From the NCBI RefSeq assembly GCF_025506355.1, contig NZ_JANZYP010000039.1:1-39265 (forward strand): a stretch of DNA of 39,265 bases, written 5' to 3'. The notes beneath the pieces are model-generated. The model saw only the letters and a program-made list of their open reading frames with translations. It ran no database searches and was not told the DNA's origin. Origin of the DNA: Sphaerisporangium corydalis (lineage in GTDB: Bacteria > Actinomycetota > Actinomycetes > Streptosporangiales > Streptosporangiaceae). Both the position numbers and the translations under genes were made by a program. Within the stretch, counting starts at the first letter, position 1; every line of letters begins with the position of its first letter. Below are positions 15,683 through 23,751 of the stretch, piece by piece.

Positions 15683-15957
15683 GGCCCTATGCAGAGGAAG
15701 ACAAGGACGAAGGGGGCGGCGAGGGCGACGATGGTGGCGATGATCCCGACACAGATCAGGAAGACGACGGACAGTGCCACGCCTGGTTCGAATTGATTGA
15801 TGATCCCGGCCGCGAAGAGAACCAGGCCCACGGTGTAGACGGTCAGCGTGGTCTCGAGAGAAAAGATCGGGCCGCACCCCCTGACGAACGTGACCACCAC
15901 CGATGCGGTCAATCCCAGACCGAGTATCCAGAGCACCATGAACCCCGTCCGCCCCAT
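15679..15957 (-). CDS. Small three-helix membrane protein, unknown function
   Basis: The 92-residue protein is made almost wholly of three hydrophobic helices (about residues 5-25, 36-53 and 58-90) separated by short loops with RGCGP and NQFEPG. GGAGG is five bases before the ATG, which supports the start. No domain is recognisable. It is divergent from the GlsB-type gene at 16157 with about 200 bases between them, and both encode tiny membrane proteins, so a shared stress or envelope role is possible but not shown. Confidence 0.65.
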   Translation of the reverse strand: MGRTGFMVLWILGLGLTASVVVTFVRGCGPIFSLETTLTVYTVGLVLFAAGIINQFEPGVALSVVFLICVGIIATIVALAAPFVLVFLCIGP

Positions 15958-16156
15958 CGAACCTCCAGCCGCAGTTCTGAGCCTCGGGAGGTTGGACGAG
16001 CGGGCGACACTGTTTGTTCACGGCTTCGTCGTGGTCATTGCCGTGAATTCGCGGTGCGGTGAATATTCTTCCCGTATGCACGGTGTCAAGATTGTGTCGA
16101 CGAGCGGCTTCTAGGATCTCTGCGAGTAGTTGGAGAAAGCGCACAAGGAGATTCTT

Positions 16157-16420
16157 ATGATCACGTTCATCATCAGTGCCATCATCGTCGGGGCGATCAC
16201 CGGCGGGCTCGGACGGCTGCTGATTCCCGGCCGTCAGGACATCGGCTGGGTGGCCACGATTCTCGCGGGAATCGTGGCCGCGCTCGTCGGTACCGGAATC
16301 GCGCACCTTCTGAAATTCGCGGACCGGACGTGGATCGTGCTCGTGGTCCAGCTCGTCCTGGCCGTCGTGTGCGTGGGCGTCGTGTCCGGCCTCCAGGGCA
16401 AGAAGGCCGGCCGGGCCTGA
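16157..16420 (+). CDS. GlsB/YeaQ/YmgE-family small membrane protein
   Basis: The 87-residue protein has three transmembrane helices with the family's glycine pattern: IIVGAITGGLGRLLIPGRQDIGWVATILAGIVAALVGTGIA, and a short basic tail. This is the transglycosylase-associated (GlsB/YeaQ) family; despite the name no enzyme activity is established and members are usually stress-induced. I chose the ATG at 16157 because AAGGAG is six bases upstream; an in-frame ATG at 16130 lacks a site. A TAGGAT box at 16112-16117 could be the -10 element. Confidence 0.85.
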   Translation: MITFIISAIIVGAITGGLGRLLIPGRQDIGWVATILAGIVAALVGTGIAHLLKFADRTWIVLVVQLVLAVVCVGVVSGLQGKKAGRA

Positions 16421-16422
16421 CG

Positions 16423-16911
16423 TCAGTCGTCTTCGGGGGTGAGCGTCTGGAGGACGCGTGTCGTCAGGTCGGCCTGATCGACGCCCGCGAGGGCGAGGGC
16501 GCGGGGGACGGTGCCCACCTGGGCGCGGACGATGCCGAGCAGCAGGTGGGCCGGCCGCAAGTCCTTCTTGCGGGTCACCGACGAGAAGCCTCGTTCGAGC
16601 GCGAGCCGGGCCGACGCGCCCAGTTGCGTCGAACGCCCGGGATCGACGCTCGGACGGGGCAGGCCGAAGGCGGCGAGGGACACCCCGGCCGCGCCCAGGC
16701 TGTGCTCGAACTCCCGGTCCAGCGCGTCGCGGATCGCCTGATGGTCGAGCCCGACCGAGGTCAGGACCCCGAGGGTGGTGGTCTCGCGTTCGGCGGCGAT
16801 CGCCAGCAGGAGGTGGTGCGCCTCGACGGCGGCCGACCCGTCCTCGCGGGCCTCGCGGGTGCCCTGGTCGATGACCGTGTGCAGGTATGTGTCGAACGCG
16901 GTCATCGTCAT
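16423..16911 (-). CDS. ClpN-domain protein (Clp N-terminal repeats without ATPase)
   Basis: The 162-residue protein consists of the double Clp N-terminal repeat that ClpA/ClpC use to bind substrates and adaptors: first copy AREDGSAAVEAHHLLLAIAAE with TLGVLTSVGLDHQAIRDAL, second copy LGASARLALERGFSSVTRKKDLRPAHLLLGIVRA. No AAA+ domain follows. Actinobacteria often encode such stand-alone proteins beside a small HTH gene; adaptor or regulator roles are suspected but unproven. Its ATG overlaps the HTH gene's stop codon by four bases (ATGA). GAGGAG precedes it by three bases; an ATG six bases later is an alternative. Confidence 0.85.
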   Translation of the reverse strand: MTMTAFDTYLHTVIDQGTREAREDGSAAVEAHHLLLAIAAERETTTLGVLTSVGLDHQAIRDALDREFEHSLGAAGVSLAAFGLPRPSVDPGRSTQLGASARLALERGFSSVTRKKDLRPAHLLLGIVRAQVGTVPRALALAGVDQADLTTRVLQTLTPEDD

Positions 16912-17138
16912 CGTCTCCTCAGCTTGACGCCGGCGGCGATGAGCCGCGGGGCGTGTTTCTTGTGGACGGCCTGGCGGGTCACGCCGAGCGCCTCGGCGAC
17001 CTGCGGCCAGCTCCAGCCGGCGCGCATCGCCTGCTCGACAGCGGTGTCCTCGAGCTGATCGGCGAGGCGCCGCAGGGCCGCCACGGCCGCGAGCCCGTCG
17101 GCGGGCTCCTGGGGAACGGAAATCTCGGCACCGGACAT
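16908..17138 (-). CDS. Small helix-turn-helix DNA-binding protein, partner of ClpN protein
   Basis: The 76-residue protein has an N-terminal helical part (ALRRLADQLEDTAVEQAMRAG) and a C-terminal helix-turn-helix, WSWPQVAEALGVTRQAVHKKHAPRL (about residues 43-67), followed by a basic tail. It is translationally coupled to the ClpN-domain gene. A long symmetric dyad covers its promoter and starts five bases before the ATG, so it very likely controls its own operon. No ribosome-binding site is visible and the predicted transcription start is next to the ATG, so the mRNA is probably leaderless. A model in which the ClpN protein senses protein damage and alters this repressor is inference. Confidence 0.85.
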   Translation of the reverse strand: MSGAEISVPQEPADGLAAVAALRRLADQLEDTAVEQAMRAGWSWPQVAEALGVTRQAVHKKHAPRLIAAGVKLRRR

Positions 17139-17142
17139 GCGA

Positions 17143-17185
17143 GCAACCGTAGTTGACTAACTTCCGAATAGTCAACCCTGGTTGC
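17143..17185 (-). promoter_or_regulatory. Large symmetric operator over the HTH-ClpN promoter
   Basis: The 43-bp element reads GCAACC-N3-GTTGACTA-N9-TAGTCAAC-N3-GGTTGC and every named base is matched by its mirror partner. On the minus strand it contains TTGACT (-35), an 18-base spacer and TACGGT (-10), which puts the transcription start close to the ATG at 17138. A repressor bound here would block the promoter. The double symmetry suggests a dimer of dimers or a protein with long half-sites. Confidence 0.75.
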
Positions 17186-17265
17186 TTACCACCCGATCGC
17201 GATCCCGGCCATGGTCTCCCCCCGGTCGAACGCCGGTGATCGCCACGCTCCGCGGACCGCTGCTG

Positions 17266-17308
17266 GTCACCCGTCCTAGGGCGTCCACCCAGCCGGCCGG
17301 CGGGTGAC
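17266..17308 (-). terminator. Hairpin after ArsR-SRPBCC gene
   Basis: GTCACCCG and CGGGTGAC form a perfect 8-bp stem around a 27-base GC-rich loop just past the stop at 17319. Without a U-run this is a modest terminator candidate. Confidence 0.4.
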
Positions 17309-17318
17309 GGTCCGTCGT

Positions 17319-18161
17319 TCAGGCGTACAGGCCCGTGCCGGTCTCCAGGAGTGACTTCAGGTCGCTCAGCACCTCCGGCCAGCCGCCGCCGGTCCCGGTC
17401 TCGCCGGAGGTCCGCTCCGCCGTCCGCGGCGCGTCGCGCACGTCGTGGGTCAGGGTCAGCGAGCACACGCCCCGCCCGCCGTCCTCGATCTCGTACGTGA
17501 GCCGCGTGAACGGCTCGTCCAGCCAGGCAGGGCGCCAGGTCTGCACGAGCCGGCGCGGCGGGTCGGCCTCGATGACCTCACCCTCCACCACAAGGACCGA
17601 CGGGTCCGCACCGGGCGGGCCATCCCCGGCCGGCCTGCCTGGGCCGTCACCGCCGCCCCTGGTGAAGCCGGTGAGCATGCCGAGGCCGTCGGCGGCGGGC
17701 ATGCGGAAGGCGCCGCCGGGGCGCAGGTCGTAGTCGGCCGCGCCCCGGAGGCCGTACCGCCGGGTCCACTCCGGGTCGACGAGCGCGGTCCAGATCGCCT
17801 GCGGGGCCGCCTTGACGTACACGCGGTACACCCGCACCGTCGTCCCGGGGTCCTCCAGCTCGTGCTTCAGGTGGGTGAGCGCCGACACCTGGAGTTCGGT
17901 GTACTTGTCGATCCAGCGGTCGTGGATGAGCCGGATGGGCACCACGTTCAGGAAGTGCAGCTTCTCCCGGCCGGACCTGCGCGTGACGACGAGCCCCGCC
18001 TCCTCCAGCAGCCGGAGATGCTTCATCACCCCGAACCGCGTCATGTCCACGTCGGATTCGAGGTCGGAGAGCGTCCGGCCGTCCTGGGCGAACAGCCGGT
18101 CGAGCAGCCGCCTGCGGGTCGGGTCGGCCAGCGCCTTGAAAACGCGGTCGTCATCGATCAC
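17319..18161 (-). CDS. ArsR-family HTH fused to SRPBCC/AHSA1 domain
   Basis: The 280-residue protein has an N-terminal winged helix (FKALADPTRRRLLDRLFAQDGRTLSDLESDVDMTRFGVMKHLRLLEEAGLVVTRR, about 8-65) and then an AHSA1/START-like ligand domain (VYRVYVKAAPQAIWTALVDPEWTRRYG through LVQTWRPAW and FTRLTYEIED). The linker between strands carries a Gly/Pro-rich insertion (about 170-190). Fusions of this type are predicted regulators that sense a small hydrophobic ligand; no metal-binding cysteines are present. The GTG at 18161 starts the family sequence directly, with a dyad GTGAC-N6-GTCAC just upstream, so autoregulation is likely. The ligand is unknown. Confidence 0.88.
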   Translation of the reverse strand: MIDDDRVFKALADPTRRRLLDRLFAQDGRTLSDLESDVDMTRFGVMKHLRLLEEAGLVVTRRSGREKLHFLNVVPIRLIHDRWIDKYTELQVSALTHLKHELEDPGTTVRVYRVYVKAAPQAIWTALVDPEWTRRYGLRGAADYDLRPGGAFRMPAADGLGMLTGFTRGGGDGPGRPAGDGPPGADPSVLVVEGEVIEADPPRRLVQTWRPAWLDEPFTRLTYEIEDGGRGVCSLTLTHDVRDAPRTAERTSGETGTGGGWPEVLSDLKSLLETGTGLYA

Positions 18162-18175
18162 GACCCCGAAGATAG

Positions 18176-18191
18176 GTGACTAGATGGTCAC
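18176..18191. promoter_or_regulatory. Dyad GTGAC-N6-GTCAC, candidate ArsR operator
   Basis: This short perfect inverted repeat lies 15 bases upstream of the GTG start of the ArsR-SRPBCC gene, a typical place for an autoregulatory ArsR site. The arms are only five bases, so chance is possible. Confidence 0.35.
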
Positions 18192-18246
18192 ATGGCAACG
18201 CCCGATCTTCGTGCGGGGCCGTACGGGCCTGCCCGCGGGCGGTCGC

Positions 18247-19272
18247 TCACCGCGGAGCGTCGTGCACGAGGGGCGCGTACGCCGCCAGCAGCGTCCCGTC
18301 GCCCAAAAGCTCGGCCAGCCGGTCAGGCCCGACCCTGGACGGGATCCTCGGGGCGTCGCCGTGGGTCGCGATCGGACCCGCCAGCAGCAGGAGCGCGTCC
18401 CGGCCGCGCACCGCCTCGGCCCAGCCCCCCGGGACGTCGACGGCGCCCAGGTAAAGGTGGTCCGGCGCACGGCCGGCCGCCGGTTCGCTCCGGCGCACGG
18501 CCACCCAGCCGGGGACGGCACCCCCCGGACGGCCCGGGACGACCCGCACGGACCAGCCGGGTCCGGCGCGCTCGGCGAAGGACGGCTCGCGGAATCCGGC
18601 CGGGCGCCACACCGACAGCTCGAACTGCCACAACCAGGCGGTGGGTCCCGCGCCGAGGTGCTCGGTGACCTCGGCCGTGACCAGCAGGGCCGGTTCCGCG
18701 CCCGCCATGAGGCCGAGACCGGCCGGCACCGTCACCGGCTGCGCGACGACGGCGAACTCCCCCGTCGACTCGGGCGCGGCGTCGGCGGGCAGGGAGACGC
18801 CGAAGGGCCCCCGGGGGACGCCGGCCGCGTCCGACCGGATCACCTCGGAGGGCGCGCAGCGGGCGTGGTGCCGCAGCGTCGTGATCGTCGCGACGCCGGG
18901 GGACAGGTCGGGGTCGTCCGGGGCGACGGCCAGCCGGAGGCCGGTGTCCTCGGCGCGGGCGTCGCCAGCGCCACCGCACACGCGGCAGCGGTAGACCGGG
19001 GGCAGGCCGGCGAGCCAGCAACCCACGCCCTCCCCGTCGTCCACGGTGGCGGCGTGCCGGTCCCCGCCGCGCGCGTCGCCGGTCCCGAGGGCGACGCGAC
19101 AGCGCCCCTCACCGCGCATCAGGCGCCGCACGTCGGCGGTGAGGACGTACCGGAGGCGCGCGAGACGCCGGCGTCCGTCGCGGATCGCGGCCAGCGCCGC
19201 CTCGTAGCCCTCCCCGGTGCGCCGCATGCGGCGGCGCGCGGCGCGGGTCAGGTCACGGTCGTCGTGGGGCAT
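18247..19272 (-). CDS. Uncharacterised protein with RRMRRTGE N-terminal helix and Cys/His motif
   Basis: I do not recognise a named family for this 341-residue product. It starts with a basic helix (LTRAARRRMRRTGEGYEAALAAIRDGRRRL) that I have seen at the start of many uncharacterised actinomycete proteins. A CRVCGG motif followed by TTLRHHARCAP could bind a metal or form a disulfide. The second half has several strand-like segments (LLVTAEVTEHLG, WLWQFELSVWRP, GWSVRVVP, HLYLGAVDVPGGW) and LLLLAGPIATHGDAP. No signal peptide or membrane helix. The ATG at 19272 is preferred to an ATG 28 codons upstream because the conserved basic helix starts here; no strong ribosome-binding site supports either. 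Confidence 0.65.
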   Translation of the reverse strand: MPHDDRDLTRAARRRMRRTGEGYEAALAAIRDGRRRLARLRYVLTADVRRLMRGEGRCRVALGTGDARGGDRHAATVDDGEGVGCWLAGLPPVYRCRVCGGAGDARAEDTGLRLAVAPDDPDLSPGVATITTLRHHARCAPSEVIRSDAAGVPRGPFGVSLPADAAPESTGEFAVVAQPVTVPAGLGLMAGAEPALLVTAEVTEHLGAGPTAWLWQFELSVWRPAGFREPSFAERAGPGWSVRVVPGRPGGAVPGWVAVRRSEPAAGRAPDHLYLGAVDVPGGWAEAVRGRDALLLLAGPIATHGDAPRIPSRVGPDRLAELLGDGTLLAAYAPLVHDAPR

Positions 19273-19483
19273 GTCCCGTCCAAGTCCGGCGGCGGCCCGC
19301 CCACGCTCCTGGCCCCACCTGGTCGAGACGTACGGCACGCTCACGTCAAAGATCACGATGGAGGGTCGCCGCTCGCCGTCTTCGCCACTACCCCGGTGGT
19401 GCGCCGTCCCCGCGTGGGCGGGACGGCCCGGGATCCCCGGCGTACGGGGGCTGGAGCGTCAGCACTCCGAAATCTACACCAGC

Positions 19484-19511
19484 CCCCCGCGCCGGAAACC
19501 TGGCGCGGGGG
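19484..19511 (-). terminator. Strong hairpin between glycosidase and unknown gene
   Basis: CCCCCGCGCC and GGCGCGGGGG form a perfect 10-bp stem that continues by two more pairs (one G-T) to a four-base loop. It lies about 50 bases past the end of the 19565 gene and should end its transcript. Confidence 0.65.
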
Positions 19512-19525
19512 CGAGGTCCACCAGC

Positions 19526-19587
19526 CGTACGGCCTAGCGGTCGCTCCACCTGATCTCGTACGGCTTAGCGGTCGCTCCACCTGATCT
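19526..19587. repeat. 31-bp tandem duplication over the glycosidase stop codon
   Basis: Units 19526-19556 and 19557-19587 are identical except for one C/T change. The second copy contains the last codons and TAA stop of the glycosidase gene; the first, downstream copy has TAG at the same place. The unit starts and is followed by CGTACGGC, so slippage between two such octamers could explain it. Confidence 0.85.
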
Positions 19588-20938
19588 CGTACGGCTGGAG
19601 GGCGAACTCCTTGCCGTCCACCGTCGTGGTCGTCTTCGCGCCGGCCGTGTTGACCATCACCAGCCGCTTCGGCTGCGCCAGCACCCGGACCTTCGGATCG
19701 GAGGAGGTGACCGGGACCAGCTCGGCCCCGGCCGGGAACCACCGGGCGAACTCGCCGATCAGCCGCCCGGTCGGGAGCGTCGCGCCCGTCTTCGGGTCCC
19801 ACATGCAGGCCGCGCAGGCCCCGCTCTTGGTCTGCGGGTTCCAGTACAGCGCGGTGGCGGCCCCGCTCTCCGCGAACTCGATCATCGAGGCGGCCTGGAC
19901 GGCGATCCGCATCGACTCGGGCAGCTTGGTGCCGTCCTCGGGGACGAAGTACCACTCCGACCACCAGACCGGCAGGTCACCGGTCTTCTCCCGCAGCCAG
20001 GTGGTGACCGCGCCGAACTTGCTCAGCGCGCCGAACACGTCGGGCAGCAGCTCGTGGGCGTCGGTCGGCGAGGCGCCGTCGACCACGATGAAGTCGGCGC
20101 CCTTCTTGTTCTTCAGCCAGTACTCGAAGGCGTCCAGGGCGTTCTGGTTGACGACCCCCCACGACCCCCGCAGCTCGGACTTGCCGGTCTTGTTGCTGTC
20201 GAACCCGATGTACGGTCCGCCGACCTTGGCGTCCGGCCGTACGGCCTTCACCGCGTCGTAGACCTTGTTGTACAGCTCGGTGTACCCCTTGAAGTCCGCA
20301 GGCTTGGAGTGGTCCTTCCAGAACCCCTTGAACTCATTCCAGACCATGAAGTACGTGACATCGGGGTACTTCTCGGCGACGGTCGCCGACAGTTTGGCGA
20401 AGTCGTCGAAGTGCTCGGGGTAGGGGGCGTCCTCCAGGTGCTCGTCCCACGCCGAGTCCTCGGTCGGGCCCTCGGGGCCGCCCTTCATCCAGTCGGGGGC
20501 GCAGCAGAGCGTGATGATCTGCGTGCCGCCGGACCGCTTCATGAGGTTGGTCCGGCTGTCGAGGTCCTCCCAGTAGAACTCTCCCGGGCGTGGCTCGGGG
20601 TTGAGCGCGCCGAACCCCATGATGTGCTGGTTCTGCAGCATCGGGGTCTGGGCGAGCGCCTGAGCCGCGTCCCGCTCGAACCGTTCGGTGACGTTGTTGG
20701 CGCTGACGCCCGTGTGGGTGAACCCCCAGCGCGGCCACGCGGGGTCCACCGCCGGCGGTTTCCTGATCGTGCTGCCGGACGGCGCCGGCGCGGAGGACCC
20801 CGTGGTGGGGTCCGCCCGGTCCACGGCGTCGCCGGAGGAGCAGCCCGCCACGAGCACGGCCGTCACGACGGCCCCGGCGGCCAGGGCGATCACCCGGTCA
20901 CGGCGCCACCACGAAGTTGCCTCGTCACCCGATGACAC
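19565..20938 (-). CDS. Clan-A glycoside hydrolase lipoprotein, GH39-like
   Basis: The 457-residue protein has a lipoprotein signal (basic WWRRDR, hydrophobic core, lipobox LVAGC with Cys33) and a Ser/Pro/Thr-rich linker, then a TIM-barrel domain. The acid/base motif is MVWNEF (Glu202) at the end of strand four and the nucleophile motif is WWSEWYF (Glu328) at strand seven. This layout is that of clan GH-A, closest in feel to GH39 beta-xylosidase-like proteins. A short beta domain follows (VRVLAQPKRLVMVNTAGA). It should act on sugar chains outside the membrane; the substrate is not evident. The start is a GTG at 20938; a promoter is seen upstream. A 31-bp duplication overlaps its stop. Confidence 0.85.
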   Translation of the reverse strand: MSSGDEATSWWRRDRVIALAAGAVVTAVLVAGCSSGDAVDRADPTTGSSAPAPSGSTIRKPPAVDPAWPRWGFTHTGVSANNVTERFERDAAQALAQTPMLQNQHIMGFGALNPEPRPGEFYWEDLDSRTNLMKRSGGTQIITLCCAPDWMKGGPEGPTEDSAWDEHLEDAPYPEHFDDFAKLSATVAEKYPDVTYFMVWNEFKGFWKDHSKPADFKGYTELYNKVYDAVKAVRPDAKVGGPYIGFDSNKTGKSELRGSWGVVNQNALDAFEYWLKNKKGADFIVVDGASPTDAHELLPDVFGALSKFGAVTTWLREKTGDLPVWWSEWYFVPEDGTKLPESMRIAVQAASMIEFAESGAATALYWNPQTKSGACAACMWDPKTGATLPTGRLIGEFARWFPAGAELVPVTSSDPKVRVLAQPKRLVMVNTAGAKTTTTVDGKEFALQPYEIRWSDR

Positions 20939-20968
20939 GTGACTTCACCCGATCCTCATTAATCGCCG

Positions 20969-20997
20969 TACCTAGAGCGTTCCACGCGCAGCGTAAA
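20969..20997 (-). promoter_or_regulatory. Promoter of the glycosidase lipoprotein gene
   Basis: On the minus strand TTTACG, a 17-base spacer and TAGGTA give a housekeeping-type promoter about 30 bases before the GTG start at 20938. Confidence 0.5.
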
Positions 20998-21111
20998 CGC
21001 GGCAAACCAGGAAGATGGTTCACAGGTAATCGTTATGACAGGTCAACAGAGTGCGACGTGCGGCGAAGACCCTGGTCCGAGCCGTGGGCCCGGGCCTTCG
21101 CCGGTGAAGTG

Positions 21112-22587
21112 TCACACCTTGGGGCACGTGGTCCCGGCGGGCGGCGGCTTCAGCGAGAGGAAGTACCGGTCGATCAGCGTGTCCACGCAGGTCGAACCCC
21201 TGCCGTACGCGGTGTGGCCGTCGCCGTCGAACGTCAGCAGCCTGCCGGAGGAGAGCTGCGACGCCAGGGCCCTGGACCACTGGTACGGCGTCGCCGGGTC
21301 GCGGATGGTGCCGACGACCACGATAGGCGCCGCCCCCTTCGCGTGCAGCGGCCGGGGGGTGCTCGTGCTCTTGACCGGCCAGTACGCGCAGGGCCCCTTG
21401 CCGTCGGTGAGGTACTTGCCCATCAGCGAGGACTTCGGCGCCGGGGGAGTGGGCGCCGCCGAGTAGGGGTGGTCGAGGCAGTTGATCGCGATGTGCGCCT
21501 CGGTCTCGTTGGAGTACGTCCCGTCCGCCCGCCGCCCGTTGTACAGGTCGGCGAACCGCAGCAGGATCGTGCCGTCCCCCTTGAAGGCGGCGGCGAGCGC
21601 CTGGCGCAGGTACGGCCACGCCTTCTCGTCGTAGAGCGGGTAGAGCAGTCCGGTCAGCGCGATGCCTTCCCCGACCTTCCGCTTGTCGGCCGTGTTGCGC
21701 AGCGGGGTCTTGTCGGTGCCGTCCAGCAGGGCGGTGGCCTCGGCGGTCGCCTTGTCGACCGTGCGGGCCTTGAAGGGGCAGTCCTTGGCCGTGAAGCAGT
21801 CCCGCAGGAAGGACTCGAAGGCCAGGTCGAACCCGCGGGCCTGCACCTTGCTGATGTCGGCCTTGGTCAGCTTCGGGTCGAGCGCGCCGTCCAGGACCAG
21901 GGCCCTGACCTTGCCGGGGAACAGGTCGGCGTAGGTGGCGCCCAGGTAGGTGCCGTAGGACTTGCCGAGGTAGGTGAGCTTGTCGTCGCCGAGCGCGGCC
22001 CGCAGCACGTCCATGTCGCGCGCGGCGTCCGGTGTGCCGACATGCGCGAGCAGCTCACCGGATCTGGCCGCGCATCCCCGGGCGTACTGCCGCGCGGCGT
22101 CCTCCCCCTCCTCGATCTCGGCCGGGGTGTCCGGCGTCGGGTCCAGCCCGAGGAACCGGTCGAGCTGCGGGCCGGTGGGACAGCGCACGGGCGCGGAGTC
22201 GCCGACGCCGCGCGGGTCGAACCCGACGATGTCGAACCGCTCCCGGAGCCGGGCCGACACGACGGTCATCGCCGACCTGGCATAGTCGAGCCCGGAGCCG
22301 CCCGGCCCACCCGGATTCAGCAGCAACGAACCGATCTTCCGACCGGCCTTCCGGCCACCCGAGGCCGGCAGGCGGACCACGCTGAGCGCTATCCGGTCCT
22401 TGCCCGGCTTCGCGTAGTCGAGCGGCACCTCCAAGGTGGCGCACTGGAAGCCGTCCCCGCAGTCGCCCCAGTCCATGTGCTGCGTGTAGTAGGTCTGCCG
22501 GAGCAGGTCAGGAGGCTGGTCGACGGCGAAACCCGTCGTCATCAGACCGGCCAGCAGGGAAAGGGCTACCAGGGGGACGCGTGCCAT
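21112..22587 (-). CDS. Secreted alpha/beta-hydrolase, tripeptidyl aminopeptidase type
   Basis: The 491-residue protein has a short signal peptide (MARVPLVALSLLAGLMTTGFA) and the alpha/beta-hydrolase fold of the SlpD/SlpE and tripeptidyl-aminopeptidase (S33) family. Visible elements are the CATLEVPLDYAKPG strand, the oxyanion motif NPGGPGGSG, VGFDPRGVGDS, the nucleophile in GKSYGTYLG, the acid in GTIRDPATP and the catalytic histidine in DGDGHTAYG. Paired cysteines (WGDCGDGFQC; DCFTAKDC) suggest an extracellular disulfide-bonded enzyme that releases peptides or cleaves small esters/amides. I chose the ATG at 22587 because GGAG is five bases upstream and a signal peptide follows at once. Confidence 0.9.
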   Translation of the reverse strand: MARVPLVALSLLAGLMTTGFAVDQPPDLLRQTYYTQHMDWGDCGDGFQCATLEVPLDYAKPGKDRIALSVVRLPASGGRKAGRKIGSLLLNPGGPGGSGLDYARSAMTVVSARLRERFDIVGFDPRGVGDSAPVRCPTGPQLDRFLGLDPTPDTPAEIEEGEDAARQYARGCAARSGELLAHVGTPDAARDMDVLRAALGDDKLTYLGKSYGTYLGATYADLFPGKVRALVLDGALDPKLTKADISKVQARGFDLAFESFLRDCFTAKDCPFKARTVDKATAEATALLDGTDKTPLRNTADKRKVGEGIALTGLLYPLYDEKAWPYLRQALAAAFKGDGTILLRFADLYNGRRADGTYSNETEAHIAINCLDHPYSAAPTPPAPKSSLMGKYLTDGKGPCAYWPVKSTSTPRPLHAKGAAPIVVVGTIRDPATPYQWSRALASQLSSGRLLTFDGDGHTAYGRGSTCVDTLIDRYFLSLKPPPAGTTCPKV

Positions 22588-22948
22588 ATTCTCCGCCTTT
22601 GTGGGAGTTCGCAGATAAGTCTGTACCTCATAGTGATAGACGGCTTTACTTGCGAATTCCTTGACGGCCACTTGCGGCCTCACCTGCGGAAACGAATGGC
22701 CCGGGGTGGCACTGAATGGAACGGGACGGAACGGGATGGAACATCGGGAGGAGGAATGGGCGATCGTGGTATCTGCCGGGTCGGTAATCATCGAACGGCT
22801 GTTACGGCTGCACGTTCGCCGGTCTCCTGATGTTCGGTCGCGGTCGTGGTCTCGTTCGTGGTCTCGGGTTTGGTTCCGGTCGTAGGAGGCTGGTGGTGCG
22901 GGTGGCCGGAGACGAGGTCGACCCCTCAGGCGTCGCGCTTGGTCAGTT
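22588..22948. other. Gene-poor region upstream of the peptidase
   Basis: This stretch holds the peptidase promoter (A/T-rich part at about 22600-22660) and short tandem repeats: a 10-bp unit (TGGAACGGGA / CGGAACGGGA) at 22717-22742 and GTGGTCTCG-like units at 22845-22870. No gene is convincing. Confidence 0.5.
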
Positions 22949-23246
22949 CGGATCGGGGAGGGTGATGGTGTCGTCCCCGCCGAACTGATGTCGCGCGTGA
23001 GCGTACGAGTTCATCTCGGGCCAGGGCGGTGGGCAAGTCGGCGCCGCCCACCCGGCACCGGGTTGGGTGGGCCAGTCGTTGTTGCCCACCCAACCCGTGC
23101 CCCCCGCAGGGTCGTGGGTCAGGCGTACGCAGGCTGGGACGATGGGTTGGCCCGTTCGCCGGTTGGGACTGGGTTAGCCATACGCCGGCTGGGACGTCGG
23201 TTACGCGCACGTGGTGGTGTTGACTCGGGTGGAACATGTCGATGGG
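22949..23246 (-). repeat. Repeat copy A, inverted partner of copy E
   Basis: About 300 bp here match, in reverse orientation, the segment 24808-25093 along its whole length (by eye roughly three quarters identical). It contains a perfect hairpin, GGGTTGGGTGGGC at 23060-23072 and GCCCACCCAACCC at 23084-23096. No coding gene is seen. Together with copy E it brackets the lspA gene as a long imperfect inverted repeat. Confidence 0.8.
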
Positions 23247-23250
23247 CCAT

Positions 23251-23390
23251 CCCTGACCAGCAGACCGCGTGTGATTCTCGGTCCCGGCCGAATGGGTGAT
23301 CCGTGACCAGCAGACCGCGCGTGATTCTCGGTCCCGGCCGAATGGGTGATCCGTGACCAGCAGACCACGCGTGATTCTCGGTCCCGGCCG
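23251..23390. repeat. 50-bp tandem repeat, 2.8 copies
   Basis: Units start at 23251, 23301 and 23351 (the last is 40 bp) and begin CCgTGACCAGCAGACC. They differ at only one to three positions, which suggests recent expansion. No ORF keeps a consistent reading with coding-like codons. Confidence 0.9.
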
Positions 23391-23416
23391 AGACGAGGTC
23401 GGGGTAACACGTCCTT

Positions 23417-23485
23417 ACCGACTTGACCCTGCGCCCGGCAGCGCCACCGGCACCGACTTGACCCTGCGCCGGCAGCGCCACCGGC
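23417..23485. repeat. 35/34-bp tandem duplication
   Basis: A unit beginning ACCGACTTGACCCTGCGC occurs at 23417-23451 and 23452-23485, the second copy lacking one C. Confidence 0.85.
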
Positions 23486-23517
23486 GTCACACCTACTTAC
23501 GATCCCAGCCGGGCATG

Positions 23518-23673
23518 GGGTCGGGTGGGCAACACCTACTGGCCCACCCAACCCGGTGCCGGGCGCCGACTTGCCCACCGACCCACCCCGAACCCTTACG
23601 CCTACGCGGCCGACAGAGTTGGATCGGTCCTCGGTGCCGGGCGATTGCCTTCGTGCCCGGCGTGGCCTCGCGT
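23518..23673 (+). repeat. Repeat copy B with core hairpin
   Basis: It shares an identical 85-bp block (23523-23607) with copy C and about 50 further similar bases. The core hairpin arms are at 23518-23530 and 23542-23554. In reverse orientation it resembles copy D on the other side of lspA. Confidence 0.85.
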
Positions 23674-23751
23674 CTGGTGTCGCAGGTGGCCGGGGGCGAG
23701 GCCGACCCCTCCGGCGTCGTGCTTGACCACTATCGGTCGCACCTGGGGCAC

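Noticed and set aside
23251..23390. CRISPR array
   Set aside because: The 50-bp units are contiguous, with no unique spacers between repeats, and no cas genes are present.
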